Assembly: GCF_024679095.1 (NCBI RefSeq)
Contig: NW_026111184.1
Coordinates: 434,001 to 498,000, forward strand
Length of the DNA stretch: 64,000 nucleotides
Origin: Eriocheir sinensis
Lineage: Eukaryota; Arthropoda; Malacostraca; Decapoda; Varunidae
Direction: 5' to 3'
Shown in pieces: positions 28,467-45,905 of the stretch (its first letter is position 1; every line of letters begins with the position of its first letter). The notes under the pieces were generated by a model. That model saw only the letters and a list, made by a program, of their open reading frames with translations, made no database searches and had not been told where the DNA came from. The position numbers were made by a program, and so were the translations under genes.

Positions 28467-30843
28467 ACATATAGAGTAAATTTCTATGAAAATATATATT
28501 CAAAATACATATAAAATTAGTTAAATAAGTATAAAAATATATATATCAAATACACCTAAAAAAATGAAAATTCGTATCAAAATAAATAAACAAAATTCCG
28601 ATAAAAGAACGTATATTTGTAGGAAAATAAATATACAAAATACACATAAAACTACGAAAATCTGAATAAAAATATATACAAAAAACCAAAAAAATAAATT
28701 TCAATTTGTATGAAAATAGATATACAAAATACACATATAATTAGTTAAATTTGTATTTAAATACATGTACAAAATACACATAGAATAATGTAAATTTGTA
28801 TGAAATGAAAACAAATTCACATGAAATAACGTTCATTTCTATAAAATAGATATACAAAATATACATAGAATAATGTAAAATCGTATCAAAATAAATACAC
28901 AGAATATCAATAAAATAATATAATTTTGTATGAAAATAAAGATGCAAAATACCCATAAAATAAAGCATATTTTTTTAAAAATACATATACAAGAATACAC
29001 ATAGAATAATTAGATCTGTATTAAAATTAATATACAAAATGCACGTATAATAAGGTAAATTTGTATTGAAAAAATATACAAAATGCACATAAAACAATGT
29101 ATATTTGTTTCAAAATATATATACGAATACACATAAAATAACGTATATTTCTATAGAAATATATATACAAAATACACATGAAATGACGTAAATACGTATA
29201 AAAATATATATACACAATATACATTAAATAATGTAAATTCGCATCAAAATATGAAAATAGATATACAAAATACACATAAAATATTGTAAATTTGTATAAA
29301 ACTCTATTCAAAAAATACACAAAAATAATTTAAATTTGTATAAAAATATATATACAAAATACACATAAAACTAGTTAAATTTCTATTGAAATACATATAC
29401 AAAATACACATAAAATAATGTAAATTTGAATGAAAATATATAAACAAATACACTTAAAATAACGTAAATTTGTATGAAATATATATAGAAAATACACATT
29501 AAATAGTGTAAATATGTATAAAAAAATATATACAAAACACAAATAGAATAATGTAAAATAGTATCAAAATAAATACACTGAATATTAATAAAATAATGTA
29601 AATTTGTATGAAAATAAAGATGCAAAATACCCATAAAACAACGCATTTTTTATAAAAATATTTATACCAAAATACACATAAAATATTTAAATTTGTATTA
29701 CAATAAATATACAAAATGCACATACAATAAGGTAAATTTGTATTGAAATAGATATGCAAAATACACATAAAACAATGTAAATTTGTTTCAAAATATATAT
29801 AGGAATACACATAAAATAACGTAGATTTCTATAAAAATATATATACAAAATACACATAAAATGAAGTAAATACGTATAAGAAAATGTATACAAAATACAC
29901 ATAAAATACTGTAAATTCGTATCAAAATAAATAAACTAAATGCCAATAAAAGAATGTTTACTTGTATAAATATAAATATACAAAATACACATAAAATAAC
30001 GTAAAATTAAATAAAACTATATACAAAAATAAACAAAAATAATTAAATTTGTATGAAAATAGATATACAAAAGACACATAAAATAAGCTAAATTTGAATT
30101 GAAATAAATATAGAAAATACATAAAATAATGTAAATTTGTATCAAAATATATATTCAAATACACATATAATAACGTAAATTTGTATAAAAATATATAAAC
30201 AAAATACACATTAAATAATGTAAATACGTATAAAAGATATGTACGTAATGTAAAAATTTATAAAATTAAAGATGCAAAATACCCATAAAATAACTCATAT
30301 TTAAAAAAAATATATACAAAAATACACATTAAATAATTGAATTTGTGTTATAATAAATATACAAAATACACATACAATAAGGTAGATTTTTATTGAAATA
30401 GATATGCAAAAAATACATAAAAGAATGAAATTTTTTTATCAAAATATATACCAATACACACAATAAAATTACGTAAATTTTTATGAAAATATATATACAA
30501 AATACACATAAAATAATGTAAATACATAGAAAAATATATATACAAAATACACATAAAATAATGTAAATTCGTATCAAAATAAATAAACAAAATTTCCTCT
30601 TAAAGAATGTATATTTGTAGGAAAATATATATACAAAATACAAATAAAATAACAAATTTGTATAAAAATATATACAAAAATACACAAAAATAATTTAAAT
30701 TTGTTTGAAAATAGATATGCAAAATACACATGAAATTAAGCTAATTTTTATTGAAATACATATACAAAATACACATAAAATAATGTAAATTTGTATGAAA
30801 CTATATAAACAAATACACATAAGATAACGTAAATTTCCATAAA
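27283..30843. repeat. Giant palindrome, left arm (~3.56 kb)
   Basis: Reverse complement of 31530-35190. Colinear landmarks are the switch at 28466 opposite 33930, the private stretch 30230-30310 opposite 32040-32145, the AACTTAAAACGTT variant at 27406 opposite 35054, and TTCCATAAAA at 30836 opposite TTTTATGGAA at 31533. Scattered base differences show that the arms are diverged copies. Confidence 0.87.
28467..30843 (-). repeat. Satellite block 19 (minus)
   Basis: Inner left arm of the giant palindrome, opposite 31530-33930. A private stretch at about 30230-30310 (GATATGTACGTAATG, then ATAACTCATATTTAAAA) is found reversed at about 32040-32145. Positions 30031-30172 also match the start of the window. 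Confidence 0.86.
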
Positions 30844-33800
30844 ATTTTCATTTCATACAAATTTACATTATTTCATGTGTATTTTGTACTTGTATTTAAA
30901 TGCAAATTTAACTAATTATATGTGTATTATGTATATCTATTTTCATACAAATCGAAATTAATTTTGTGTATTTTAGTATATATTTTTATTCAAATTTTCG
31001 TAATTTTATGTGTATTTTGTATATTTATTTTCCTACAAATATACGTTCTTTTATCGGAATTTTGTTTATTTATTTTGATACGAATTTTCATTATTTTAGA
31101 TGTATGCAATATATATATTTTTATACTTATTTACATAATTTTATATGTATTTTGAATATATATTTTCATAGAAATTTACTCTATTTTATGTGTATTCGTA
31201 TATATATTTTGATACAAATTTACATTATTTATGTGTATTTCGCATATCTATTTCAATACAAATTTTCTTTATTGTATGTGCCTTTTGTATATTTATTTTG
31301 ATACAAATTTAATTATTTTATGTGTATTTTTGTATATATATTTTTAAACAAATATGCGTTATTATATGGGTATTTTGCTTCTTTATTTTCATACAAATTT
31401 ACATTATTTTATTGAATATCTGTTTATTTATTTTGATACGATTTTACGTTATTCTGTGTATTTTGTATATATATTTTTAGACATATTTACATTATTTAAT
31501 GTATATTTTGTACATATATTTTATGGAAATTTACGTTATCTTATGTGTATTTGTTTATATATTTTCATACAAATTTACATTATTTTATGTGTATTTTGTA
31601 TATGTATTTCAATAAAAATTTGCCTAATTTCATGTGTATTTTGCATATCTATTTTTAAATAAATTTAAATTATTTTTGTGTATTTTTGTATATATTTTTA
31701 TACAAATTTTTGTTATTTTATTTGTATTTTGTATATATATTTTCCTACAAATATACATTCTTTTAGAGGAAATTTAGTTTATTTATTTTGATACGAATTT
31801 ACATTATTTTATGTGTATTTTGTATATATATATTTTTCTATGTATTTACATTATTTTATGTGTATTTTGTATATATATTTTCATAAAAAATTACGTAATT
31901 TTATTGTGTATTCGTATATATTTTGATAAAAAAATTCATTATTTTATGTGTTTTTTGCATATCTATTTCAATAAAAATCTACCTTATTGTATGTGTATTT
32001 TGTATATTTATTTTAATACAAATTCAATTATTTTATGTGTATTTTTGTATATATTTTTTTTTAAATATGAGTTATTTTATGGGTATTTTGCATCTTTAAT
32101 TTTATAAATTTTTACATTACGTACATATCTTTTATACGTATTTACATTATTTAATGTGTATTTTGTTTATATATTTTTATACAAATTTACGTTATTATAT
32201 GTGTATTTGAATATATATTTTGATACAAATTTACATTATTTTATATATTTTCTATTTTCATTTCAATTCAAATTTAGCTTATTTTATGTGTCTTTTGTAT
32301 ATCTATTTTCATACAAATTTAATTATTTTTGTTTATTTTTGTATATAGTTTTATACAATTTTACGTTATTTTATGTGTATTTTGTATATTTATATTTATA
32401 CACGTAAACATTCTTTTATTGGCATTTAGTTTATTTATTTTGATGCGAATTTACATTATTTTATGTGTATTTTGTATACATTTTCTTATACGTATTTACT
32501 TCATTTTATGTGTATTTTGTATATATATTTTTATAGAAATCTACGTTATTTTATGTGTATTCGTATATATATTTTGAAACGAATTTACATTGTTTTATGT
32601 GTATTTTGCATATCTATTTTAATACAAATTTACCTTATTGTATGTGCATTTTGTATATTTATTGTAATACAAATTTAAATATTTTATGTGTATTTTGGTA
32701 TAAATATTTTCATAAAAAATGCGTTGTTTTATGGGTATTTTGCATCTTTATTTTCATACAAATTTACATTATTTTATTAATATTCTGTGTATTTATTTTG
32801 ATACTATTTTACATTATTCTATTTGTGTTTTGTACATATTTTTTTATACATATATACATTATTTAATGTGTATTTTCCATATATATTTCATAAAAAATTA
32901 CATTATTTTAAGTGTATTTGTTTATATATTTTCATTCAAATTTACATTATTTTATGTGTATTTTGTATATGTATTTCAATAGAAATTTAACAAGTTTTAT
33001 GTGTATTTTGTATATATATATTTTTATACAAATTAAAATTATTTTTGTGTATTTTTTTAATAGAGTTTTATACAAATTTACAATATTTTATGTGTATTTT
33101 GTTTATCTATTTTCATACAAATACACATTCTTTTATTGATATTTTGTTCATTTATTTTGATGCGAATTTACATTATTTAATGTGTATTGTGTATATATAT
33201 TTTTTATACGTATTTACGTCATTTCATGTGTATTTTGCATATATATTTCTATAGAAATATACGTTATTTTATGTGTATTCGTATATATATTTTGAAACAA
33301 ATATACATTGTTTTATGTGCATTTTGTATATTTTTTCAATACAAATTTACCTTATTGTACGTGCATTTTGTATATTAATTTTAATACAAATTTAATTATT
33401 ATTTGTGTATTCTTGTATATGTATTTTTAAAAAATATGCTTTATTTTATGGGTATTTTGCATCTTTATTTTCATTCAAATTACATTATTTTATTGATATT
33501 CTGTGTATTTATTTTGATACGATTTTACATTATTCTATGTATATTTATTATATCTATTTTATACAAATGTACGTTATTTTATGTGAATTTGTTTTCATTT
33601 CATACAAATTTACATTATTTTATGTGTATTTTGTACATGTATTTAGATACAAATCTAAATAATTATATGTGTATTTTGTATATTTTTTTTCATACAAATT
33701 GAAATTTATTTGTTTTTTTTTGTATATATTTTTATTCAAATTTTCGTATTTTTATGTGTATTTTGTATATTTATTTTCCTTCAAATATACGTTCTTTTAT

Positions 33801-33930
33801 CGGAATTTGGTTTATTTATTTTGATACGAATTTTCATTTTTTTAGGTGTATTTGATATATATATTTTTATACTTATTTACATAATTTTATATGTATTTTG
33901 AATATATATTTTCATAGAAATTTACTCTAT
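30844..33930 (+). repeat. Satellite block 20 (plus)
   Basis: The first about 685 bp (to 31530) are the unpaired centre of the giant palindrome. The remainder is its inner right arm. Near 31170 it holds the uninterrupted form of the monomer (TTTACTCTATTTTATGTG) that is cut at the switch junctions at 28466, 33930, 44102 and 56816. Confidence 0.86.
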
Positions 33931-35190
<1,260 letters not shown>

Positions 35191-37495
35191 CTATGTGTTT
35201 TTTGTATATATTTTTTTTATACATATTTACATTATTTGATGTTCATTTTGTATATATACTTTATCCAAATTTACATTATTTTATCTGTATTTGTTTATAT
35301 ATTTTCATACATATTTACATTATTTTGTGTTTTTTGTATATATATTTTTCTACGTATTTAAATTATTTTATGTGTATTTTGTATATACATTTTCATAAAA
35401 AAAACTACGTTATTTTATTGTGTGTATAAGTATGTATTTTGATACAAATTTTATACAAATTCATGTTATTTAATGTGTATTTGTATATATATTTTCATAC
35501 AAATTTATATTATTTTATGTGTATTTTTTCATATATTTCATTACAAATTTACCTTATTTTATATTTATTTTGTATATTTATTTCTTTCAATTTTAAATTA
35601 TTTTATGTGTATATTTGTATTTGTATTTAGGTTATTTTATGTGTATTTTGTATATATATTTTCATCCAAAATTACATTATTTTATTGTTATTTCTTAATT
35701 TAACTCGATACGAGTTTAGATTATTTCATAGGTATTTTGTATACATATTTTTATACTCATTTACATTATCTAATGTGTGTTTTGTATATATATTTTTATG
35801 CAAATTTATTTAATGTTGATTTTTGTACATATATTTTTATAAAAATTTGCGTTATTTTATGTATATAGTTATATATAAATTTACGTTATTTTATGTGCAT
35901 TTTGTATATTTATATTTATACAAATACACATTCTTTTATTGGTATATTGTTTATTTACATTTATACGAATTTACATTATTTTATGTGTATTTTGTATACA
36001 TTTTTTTATACGTATTTACTTAATTTTATGTGTATTTTGAATATGTATTTTTATAGAAATCTACGTTATTTTATGTGTATTCGTATATATATTTTGAAAC
36101 AAATTTACATTATTTTATATGTATTTTGCATATCTATTTCAATACAAATTTACCTTATTGTATGTGCATTTTGTATATTTATTTTAATACAAATTCAAAT
36201 ATTTTATGTGTATTTGGTATCAATAATTTTATAAAAAATGCGTTATTTTATAGGTATTTTGCATCTTAATTTTCATACAAATTTACATTATTTTATTAAT
36301 ATTCTGTGTATATATTTTGATACGATTTTACATTATACTATTTGTGTTTTATATATATTTTTTTTATACATATTTACATTATTTAATGTGTATTTTTAAT
36401 ATATATTTCATACAAATTTACGTTATTATATGTGTATTTGTTTATATATTTTCTTTCAAATTTACATTATTTTATATGTATTTTGTAAATGTATTTCAAT
36501 ACAAATTAACCTAATTTTATATGCATTTTGTATATTTCTTTTCATACAAATTTAAATTATTTTTGTGTATTTTTGTATATAGTTTTATACAAATTTAGGT
36601 TATTTTATGTACGCATTTACATTATTTAATGTGTGTTTTGTATATATATTTTTATCCAAAGTTACTTTATTTTACGTTCATTTTTGGACATATATTTTTA
36701 TGGAAATTAGCGTTATTATATATGTATTTGTATATGTTTTCTCATTTAAATTTACATTATTTTATTGATATTTTGTTTATTTAGTTTGATACGAATTACA
36801 TGATTATTTGTGTATTTTGTACATTTTTTTTATACGTATTTACATTATTTAATATATATTTTGTTTATGTGTTTTTATACAAATTTACGTTATTATATGT
36901 GTATTTGTATAAATATTTTGATACAAATTTACATTATTTTATGTGTATTTTGTATACATTTTTTATACGTATTTACTTCATTTTGTGTGTATTTTGTATA
37001 TATATTTTTATACAAATCTACGTTATTTTATGTGTATTCGTATATATTTTGAAACAAATTTACATTGTTTTATATGTATTTTGCATATCTATTTCAATAC
37101 AGATTTACCTTATTGTATGTGTATTTTGTATATTTATTTTAATACAAATTAATTTTTTCATGTGTATTTTGGTATATATATTTTTATAAAAAATGCGTTA
37201 TTTAATGGGTATTTTGCATCTTTATTTTCATACAAATTTACATTGTTTTATTAATATTCTGTGTATTTATTTTGATACGATTTTACATTATTCTATTTGT
37301 GTTTTGTATATATTTTTTTATACATATTTACATTATTTAATGTGTATTTTGTATATTTTAAAACAAATTTACGTTATTTTATGCGCATCTGTTAAAATAT
37401 TTTGATACAAATTTACATTATTTTACGTATTTTGTATATATATTTCAATACAAATTTAGTTTATTTTATGTATATTTTGTATATCTATTTTCATT
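35191..37495 (+). repeat. Satellite block 22 (plus)
   Basis: About 51 monomers. The 35200-36300 part follows the same order as 47490-48300 plus 48870-49130. It contains the uninterrupted TTAA target (36020-36023) used by the transposon at 48310. The last 560 bp copy block 6. Confidence 0.85.
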
Positions 37496-37541
37496 CGTAT
37501 CAAAATAAATAAACAAAATAGCAATAAAATAATGTAAATTT
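37496..37541 (-). repeat. Satellite block 23 (minus), single inverted monomer
   Basis: About 46 bp, one monomer, in reverse orientation between two long plus blocks. The left boundary is the same junction as at 4340 and 20565, where the minus sequence continues. Here it is truncated after one unit and returns to plus through TAAATTTAAATATTATTT. Confidence 0.82.
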
Positions 37542-40089
37542 AAATATTATTTTGTGTATTTTGTAGATGTATTTCAATACAAATCTACCTAATTTTATGT
37601 ATATTTTGTACATGTATTTAAATACAAATTTATTTAATTATATGAGTATTTTGAATATCTATTTTCATACAAATTGAAATTAATTTTGTGTATTTTTGTA
37701 TATATTTTTATACAAATATGTTTTGTATATTTTTTTTCCTACATATATACGTTCTTTTATCGTAGTTTTGTTTATTTATTGTTATACGAATTTACACTAA
37801 TTTAGGTGTATTTGATATGTATATTTTTATACTTATTTATATCATTTTATTTGTGTTTTGAATATATATTTTCATAGAAATTTACTCTATTTTATGGGTA
37901 TTCGTATATATATTTTGATACAAATTTACATTATTTATGTTTATTTTTCATATCTATTTCAATACAAATTTACCATATTGTATGTGTATTTTGTATATTT
38001 ATTTTAATACAAATTTAATTATTTTATGTGTATTTTTGTAAAAATATGCGTTATTATTTGGGTATTTTGCATCTTTATTTTCATACAAATTTACATTATT
38101 TTATTGATATTCTGTTTATTTATTTTGATACGATTTTACATTATTCTATGTGTATTTTGTATATATATTTTTATACACATTTACATTATTTAATGTATAT
38201 TTTGTATATATATTTTATATAAATTTACGCTATTTTATGTGTATTTGTTTATATATTTTCATACAAATTTACAAAATTTTATGTGTAATTTGTATATGTA
38301 TTTCAATACAGATTTGCCTAATTTTATGTGTATTTTGCATATCTATTTTCAAATAAATTTAAATTATTTTTATGTATTTTTTATATATTTTTATACAAAT
38401 TTTAGTTATTTTATTTGTATTTTGTATTTATATTTTCCTACAAATATTCATTCTTTTAGTGGAATTTTGTTCATTTATTTTCATAAGTATTTACATAATT
38501 TTATGTGTATTTTGTATATATATTTTTCTACGTATTTACATTATTTTATGTGTATTTTTTATATATATTTTCTTAAAAATTTACGTTATTTTATTGTGTG
38601 TATTCGTATATGTTTTGATACAAATTTACATTATTTTATTTTTATTTTGCATATCTTTTTCAATACAGATTTACCTTATTGTATGTGTATTTTGTATATT
38701 TATTTTAATAAAAATTTAATTATTTTATGTGCACTTTGTATACATTTTCTTATACGTATTTACTTCATTTAATGTGTATTTTGTATATATATTTTTATAG
38801 TAATCTACGTTATTTTATGTGTATTGGTATATATATTTTGAAGCAAATTTACATTGTTTTATATGTATTTAGCATATCTATTTTAATATAAATCTACCTT
38901 ATTGTATGTGCATTTTGTATATTTATTGTAATACAAATTTAAATATTTTATTATTTTGGTATATATATTTTTATAAAAAGAGTTTTATATAAATTTAAAA
39001 TATTTTAAATGTATTTTGTATATCTATTTTCATACAAATACACATTTTTTTTTTTGATATTTTGTTTATTTATTTTGACGCGAATTCACATTATTTAATG
39101 TGTATTGTGTATATATATTTTTATACGTATTTACGTCATTTCATGTGTATTTTGTATATATATTTCTACAGAAATATATGTTATTTTATGTGTATTCGTA
39201 TATATATTTTGAAACATATACATTGTTTTATGTGCATTTTGCATATTTTTTCAATATAAATTTACCTTATTGTACGTGCATTTTGTATATTAATTTTAAT
39301 ACAAATTTAATTATTCTATGTGTATTTTTGTATATGTATTTTCATAAAAAAATGCTTTATTTTATGGGTATTTTGCATCTTTATTTTCATACAAATTTAC
39401 ATTATTTTATTGATATTCTGTGTATTTATTTTGATGCGATTTTACATTATTCAATGTATATTTTGTATATATATTTCATACAAATGAACGTTATTTTATG
39501 TGAATATGTTTTCATTTCATACAAATTTACATTATTTTATGTGTATTTTGTACATGTATTTAAATACAAATTTAACTAATTATATGTGTATTATGTATAT
39601 CTATTTTCATACAACTTGAAATTAATTTTGTGTATTTTAGTGTATATTTTTATTCAAATTTTCGTAATTTTGTGAATTTTGTATATTTATTTTCCTACAA
39701 ATATACGTTCTTTTATCGGAATTTTGTTTATTTATTTTGATACGAATTTTCATTATTTTAGGTGTATTTGATATATATATTTTTATACTTATTTTCATAA
39801 TTTTATATGTGTTTTGAATATATATTTTCATAGAAATTTACTCTATTTTATGTGTATTCGTATATATTTTTTGATACAAATTTACGTTATTTATGTGTAT
39901 TTCGCATATCTATTTCAATACAAATTTTCTTTATTGTATGTGCCTTTTGTATATTTATTTTGATGCAAATTTAATTATTTTATGTGTATTTTTGTATGTA
40001 TATTTTTAAACAAATATGCGTTATTATGTGTATAAGTATATATTTTGATACAAATTTTATACAAATTCATGTTATTTAATGTGTATTCG
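37542..40089 (+). repeat. Satellite block 24 (plus)
   Basis: About 56 monomers of mixed origin. The section 39060-39980 follows the order at 33140-33900 and 43320-44090. Intact TTTACTCTATTTTATG monomers occur near 37890 and 39840. It switches at GTGTATTCGTGTCAAAATAA. Confidence 0.84.
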
Positions 40090-42307
<2,218 letters not shown>

Positions 42308-44102
42308 CGTGTATGTTGCATATTTTTTCAATACAAATTTACCTTATTATATACGCATTTTGTATATTAATTTTAATATATGTGTATTTGAAAATATATT
42401 TTGATACAAATTTAAATTATTTTATGTATTCTCTATATTTATTTCAATTCAAATTTAGCTTATTTTATGTGTCTTTTGTATATCTATTTTCATACAAATT
42501 TAATTATTTTTGTTTATTTTTTTATATAGTTTTATACAGTTTTACGTTATTTTATGTGTATTTTGTATATTTATATTTATACAAGTAAACATTCTTTTAT
42601 TGGCATTTAGTTTATTTATTTTGATACGAATTTACATTGTTTTATGTGTATTTTGTATACATTTTCTTATACGTATTTACTTCATTTTATGTGTATTTTC
42701 CATATATATTTTTATAGAAATCTACGTTATTTTATGTGTATTCGTATATATATTTTGAAACAAATTTACATTGTTTTATGTGTATTTTGCATATCTATTT
42801 CAATACAAATTTACCTTATTGTATGTGCATTTTGTATATTTATTGTAATACAAATTTAAATAATTTATGTGTTTTTTGGTATATATATTTTCATAAAAAA
42901 TGCGTTGTTTTATGGGTATTTTGCATCTTTATTTTCATACAAATTTACATTATTTTATTAATAATCTGTGTATTTATTTTGATACTATTTTACATTATTC
43001 TATTTGTGTTTTGTATATATTTTTTTATACATATTTACATTATTCAATGTGTATTTTCTATATATGTTTCATACAAATTTACGTTATGTTAAGTGTATTT
43101 GTTTATATATTTTCATTCAAATTTACATTATTTTATGTGTATTTTGTATATATATTTCAATAGAAATTTAACTAGTTTTATGTGTATTTTGTATATATAT
43201 TTTTATACAAATTTAAATTATTTTTGTGTATTTTTCTAATAGAGTTTTTTTTATAAATTTACAATATTTATGTGTATTTTGTATATCTATTTTCATACAA
43301 ATACACATTCTTTTATTGATATTTTGTTTATTTATTTTGATGCGAATTTACATTATTTAATGTGTATTGTGTATATATATTTTTATACGTATTAACGTCA
43401 TTTCATGTGTATTTTGTATATATATTTCTATAGAAATATACGTTATTTTATGTGTATTCGTATATATATTTTGAAACAAATATACATTGTTTTATGTGCA
43501 TTTTGTATATTTTTTCAATACAAATTTCCCTTATTGTACGTGCATTTTGTATATTAATTTTAATACAAATTTAATTATTCTATGTGTGTTTTTGTATATG
43601 TATTTTAAAAAAAATATGCTTTATTTTATGGGTATTTTGCATCTTTATTTTCATACAAAATTACATTATTTTATTGATATTCTGTGTATTTATTTTGATA
43701 CGATTTTACATTATTCTATGTATATTTTGTATATCTATTTTATACAAATGTACGTTATTTTATGTGAATTTGTTTTCATTTCATACAAATTTTTGTTTTG
43801 TACATGTATTTAAATACAAATTTAACTAATTATATGTGTATTTTGTATATCAATTTTCATATAAATTGAAATTTATTTTTTTGTTTTTTTGTATATACTT
43901 TTATTCAAATTTTCGTAATTTTATGTGTATTTTGTATATTTATTTTCCTACAAATATACGTTCTTTTATCGGAATTTTGTTTATTTATTTTGATACGAAT
44001 TTTCATTTTTTTAGGTGTGTTTGATATATATATTTTTATACTTATTTACATAATTTTATATGTATTTTGAATATATATTTTCATAGAAATTTACTCTATA
44101 TG
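42308..44102 (+). repeat. Satellite block 26 (plus)
   Basis: The first 80 bp are the reverse complement of 126-210, including the private mid-monomer fusion. From about 42382 it directly copies 32201-33930 (offset about 10.17 kb). Confidence 0.86.
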
Positions 44103-45175
44103 TATATACAAAAAAACACAAAAATAATTTAAATTTGTATGAAAATAAATATACAAAATACACATAAAATTAGGTAAATTTGTATTGAAATACATATACA
44201 AAATACACTTAAAATAATGTAAATTTGAATGAAATTATATAAACAAATACACTTAAAATGACGTTAATTTCTATTAAATATATATAAAAACACATTAAAT
44301 AATGAAAATATGTATAAAAAAATATATACAAAACACAAAGAGTATAATATAAAATCGTATCAAAATATATACACAGAATATTAATAAAATAATATACATT
44401 TGTATTAAAACTAAGGTGCAAAATACCTATAAAATAACGCGTTTTTTATAAAATTATATATACCAAAATACACATAAAATATTTGAATTTGTATTAAAAT
44501 AAATATACAAAATGTACATACAATAAGGTAAATTTGTATTTAATAGATATGCAAAAAACTCATAAAACAATGTAAATTTGTTTCAAAATATATATACGAA
44601 TACACATAAAATAACGTAGATTTCTATAAATATATATATACAAAATACACATAAAATTAAGTAAATACGAATCAAAAATATATAGAAAATCCACATAAAA
44701 TAATGTAAATTCGTATAAATATAGATAAACAAAATACCAATAAGAGAAAGTGTATTTGTATAAATATAAATATACAAAATGCACATAAAATAACGTAATT
44801 TTGTATAAAACTATATACAAAAATACACAGAAGTAATTAAATTTGTATGAAAATAGATATACAAAATACACACAAAATAAGCTAAATTTGAATTGAAATA
44901 TATATACAAAATACATAAAATAGAGTAAACTCGTTTCAAAATATTTTTAACAAATACACATATAATAACGTAAATTTGTAAAAAAAATATATAAACAAAA
45001 TACACATTAAGTAATGTAAATACGTATAAAAAAATATTTACAAAATACACCAATAATCAAGTCATTCGTATCAAAATAAATAAACAAAAAACTAATTAAA
45101 TAATGTAAATTTGTATGAGAAAACATATACAAAATACACATAAAATAACGTTTTAAGTTTCTATAAAAATATAAA
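42382..45175. repeat. Direct duplication F, copy of the palindrome arm
   Basis: Matches 32201-35081 directly and 27400-30170 in reverse, giving three copies of a 2.8-kb module that includes one plus-to-minus switch. The offset falls from 10181 to 10094 across the copy, mostly because of the (TA)n expansion at 34.5 kb. Confidence 0.83.
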
Positions 45176-45905
45176 TTTCTATCGAGTTAAATTAAGAAAA
45201 TAACAATAAAATAATGTAATTTTGGATGAAAATATATATAGAAAACAAACATAAAATAACCTAAATACAAATACAAATATACACATTAAATAATTTAAAA
45301 TTGAATGAAATAAATATACAAAATAAACATAAAATAAGGTAAATTTGTAATAAAATATATGTAAGAATACACATAAAATAATATAAATTTGTATGAAAAT
45401 ATATATACAAATACACATAAAAAACATTAATTTGTATAAAATGTTTCAAAATATATACGAATACACACAAAAAAATATCGTAAATTTTTATGAAAATGTA
45501 TATATAAAATACACATAAAATAGTTTAAATACGTAGAAAAATATATATACAAAATAAACATAAAATAATGTAAATTCGTAAAAAATCAAATACACAAAAT
45601 TCCAATAAAAGAATGTATATTTGTAGGAAAATATATATTCAAAAAACAATTAAAATAACTAAAATTTGTATAAAAATATATACAAATATACACAAAAATA
45701 ATTTAAATTTGTTTGAAAATAGATATGCAAAATACACATAAAGTTAGGCAAATTTGTATTGGAATACATACACAAAACTCACATAAAATAATGTAAATTT
45801 GTATGAAAATATATAAACAAATACATATGAAATCACGTAAATTTGGATAAAATATATATAGAAAATATACATTAAATATTTTAAATATGTATAAAAATAT
45901 ATTAT
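44103..45905 (-). repeat. Satellite block 27 (minus)
   Basis: Positions 44103-45175 copy block 21 without its (TA)n expansion. There is a same-strand jump at about 45175 (TAAATTTCTATCGAGTTAAA). The remaining 720 bp copy 58255-58977 and are the reverse of 26545-27280. Confidence 0.86.
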
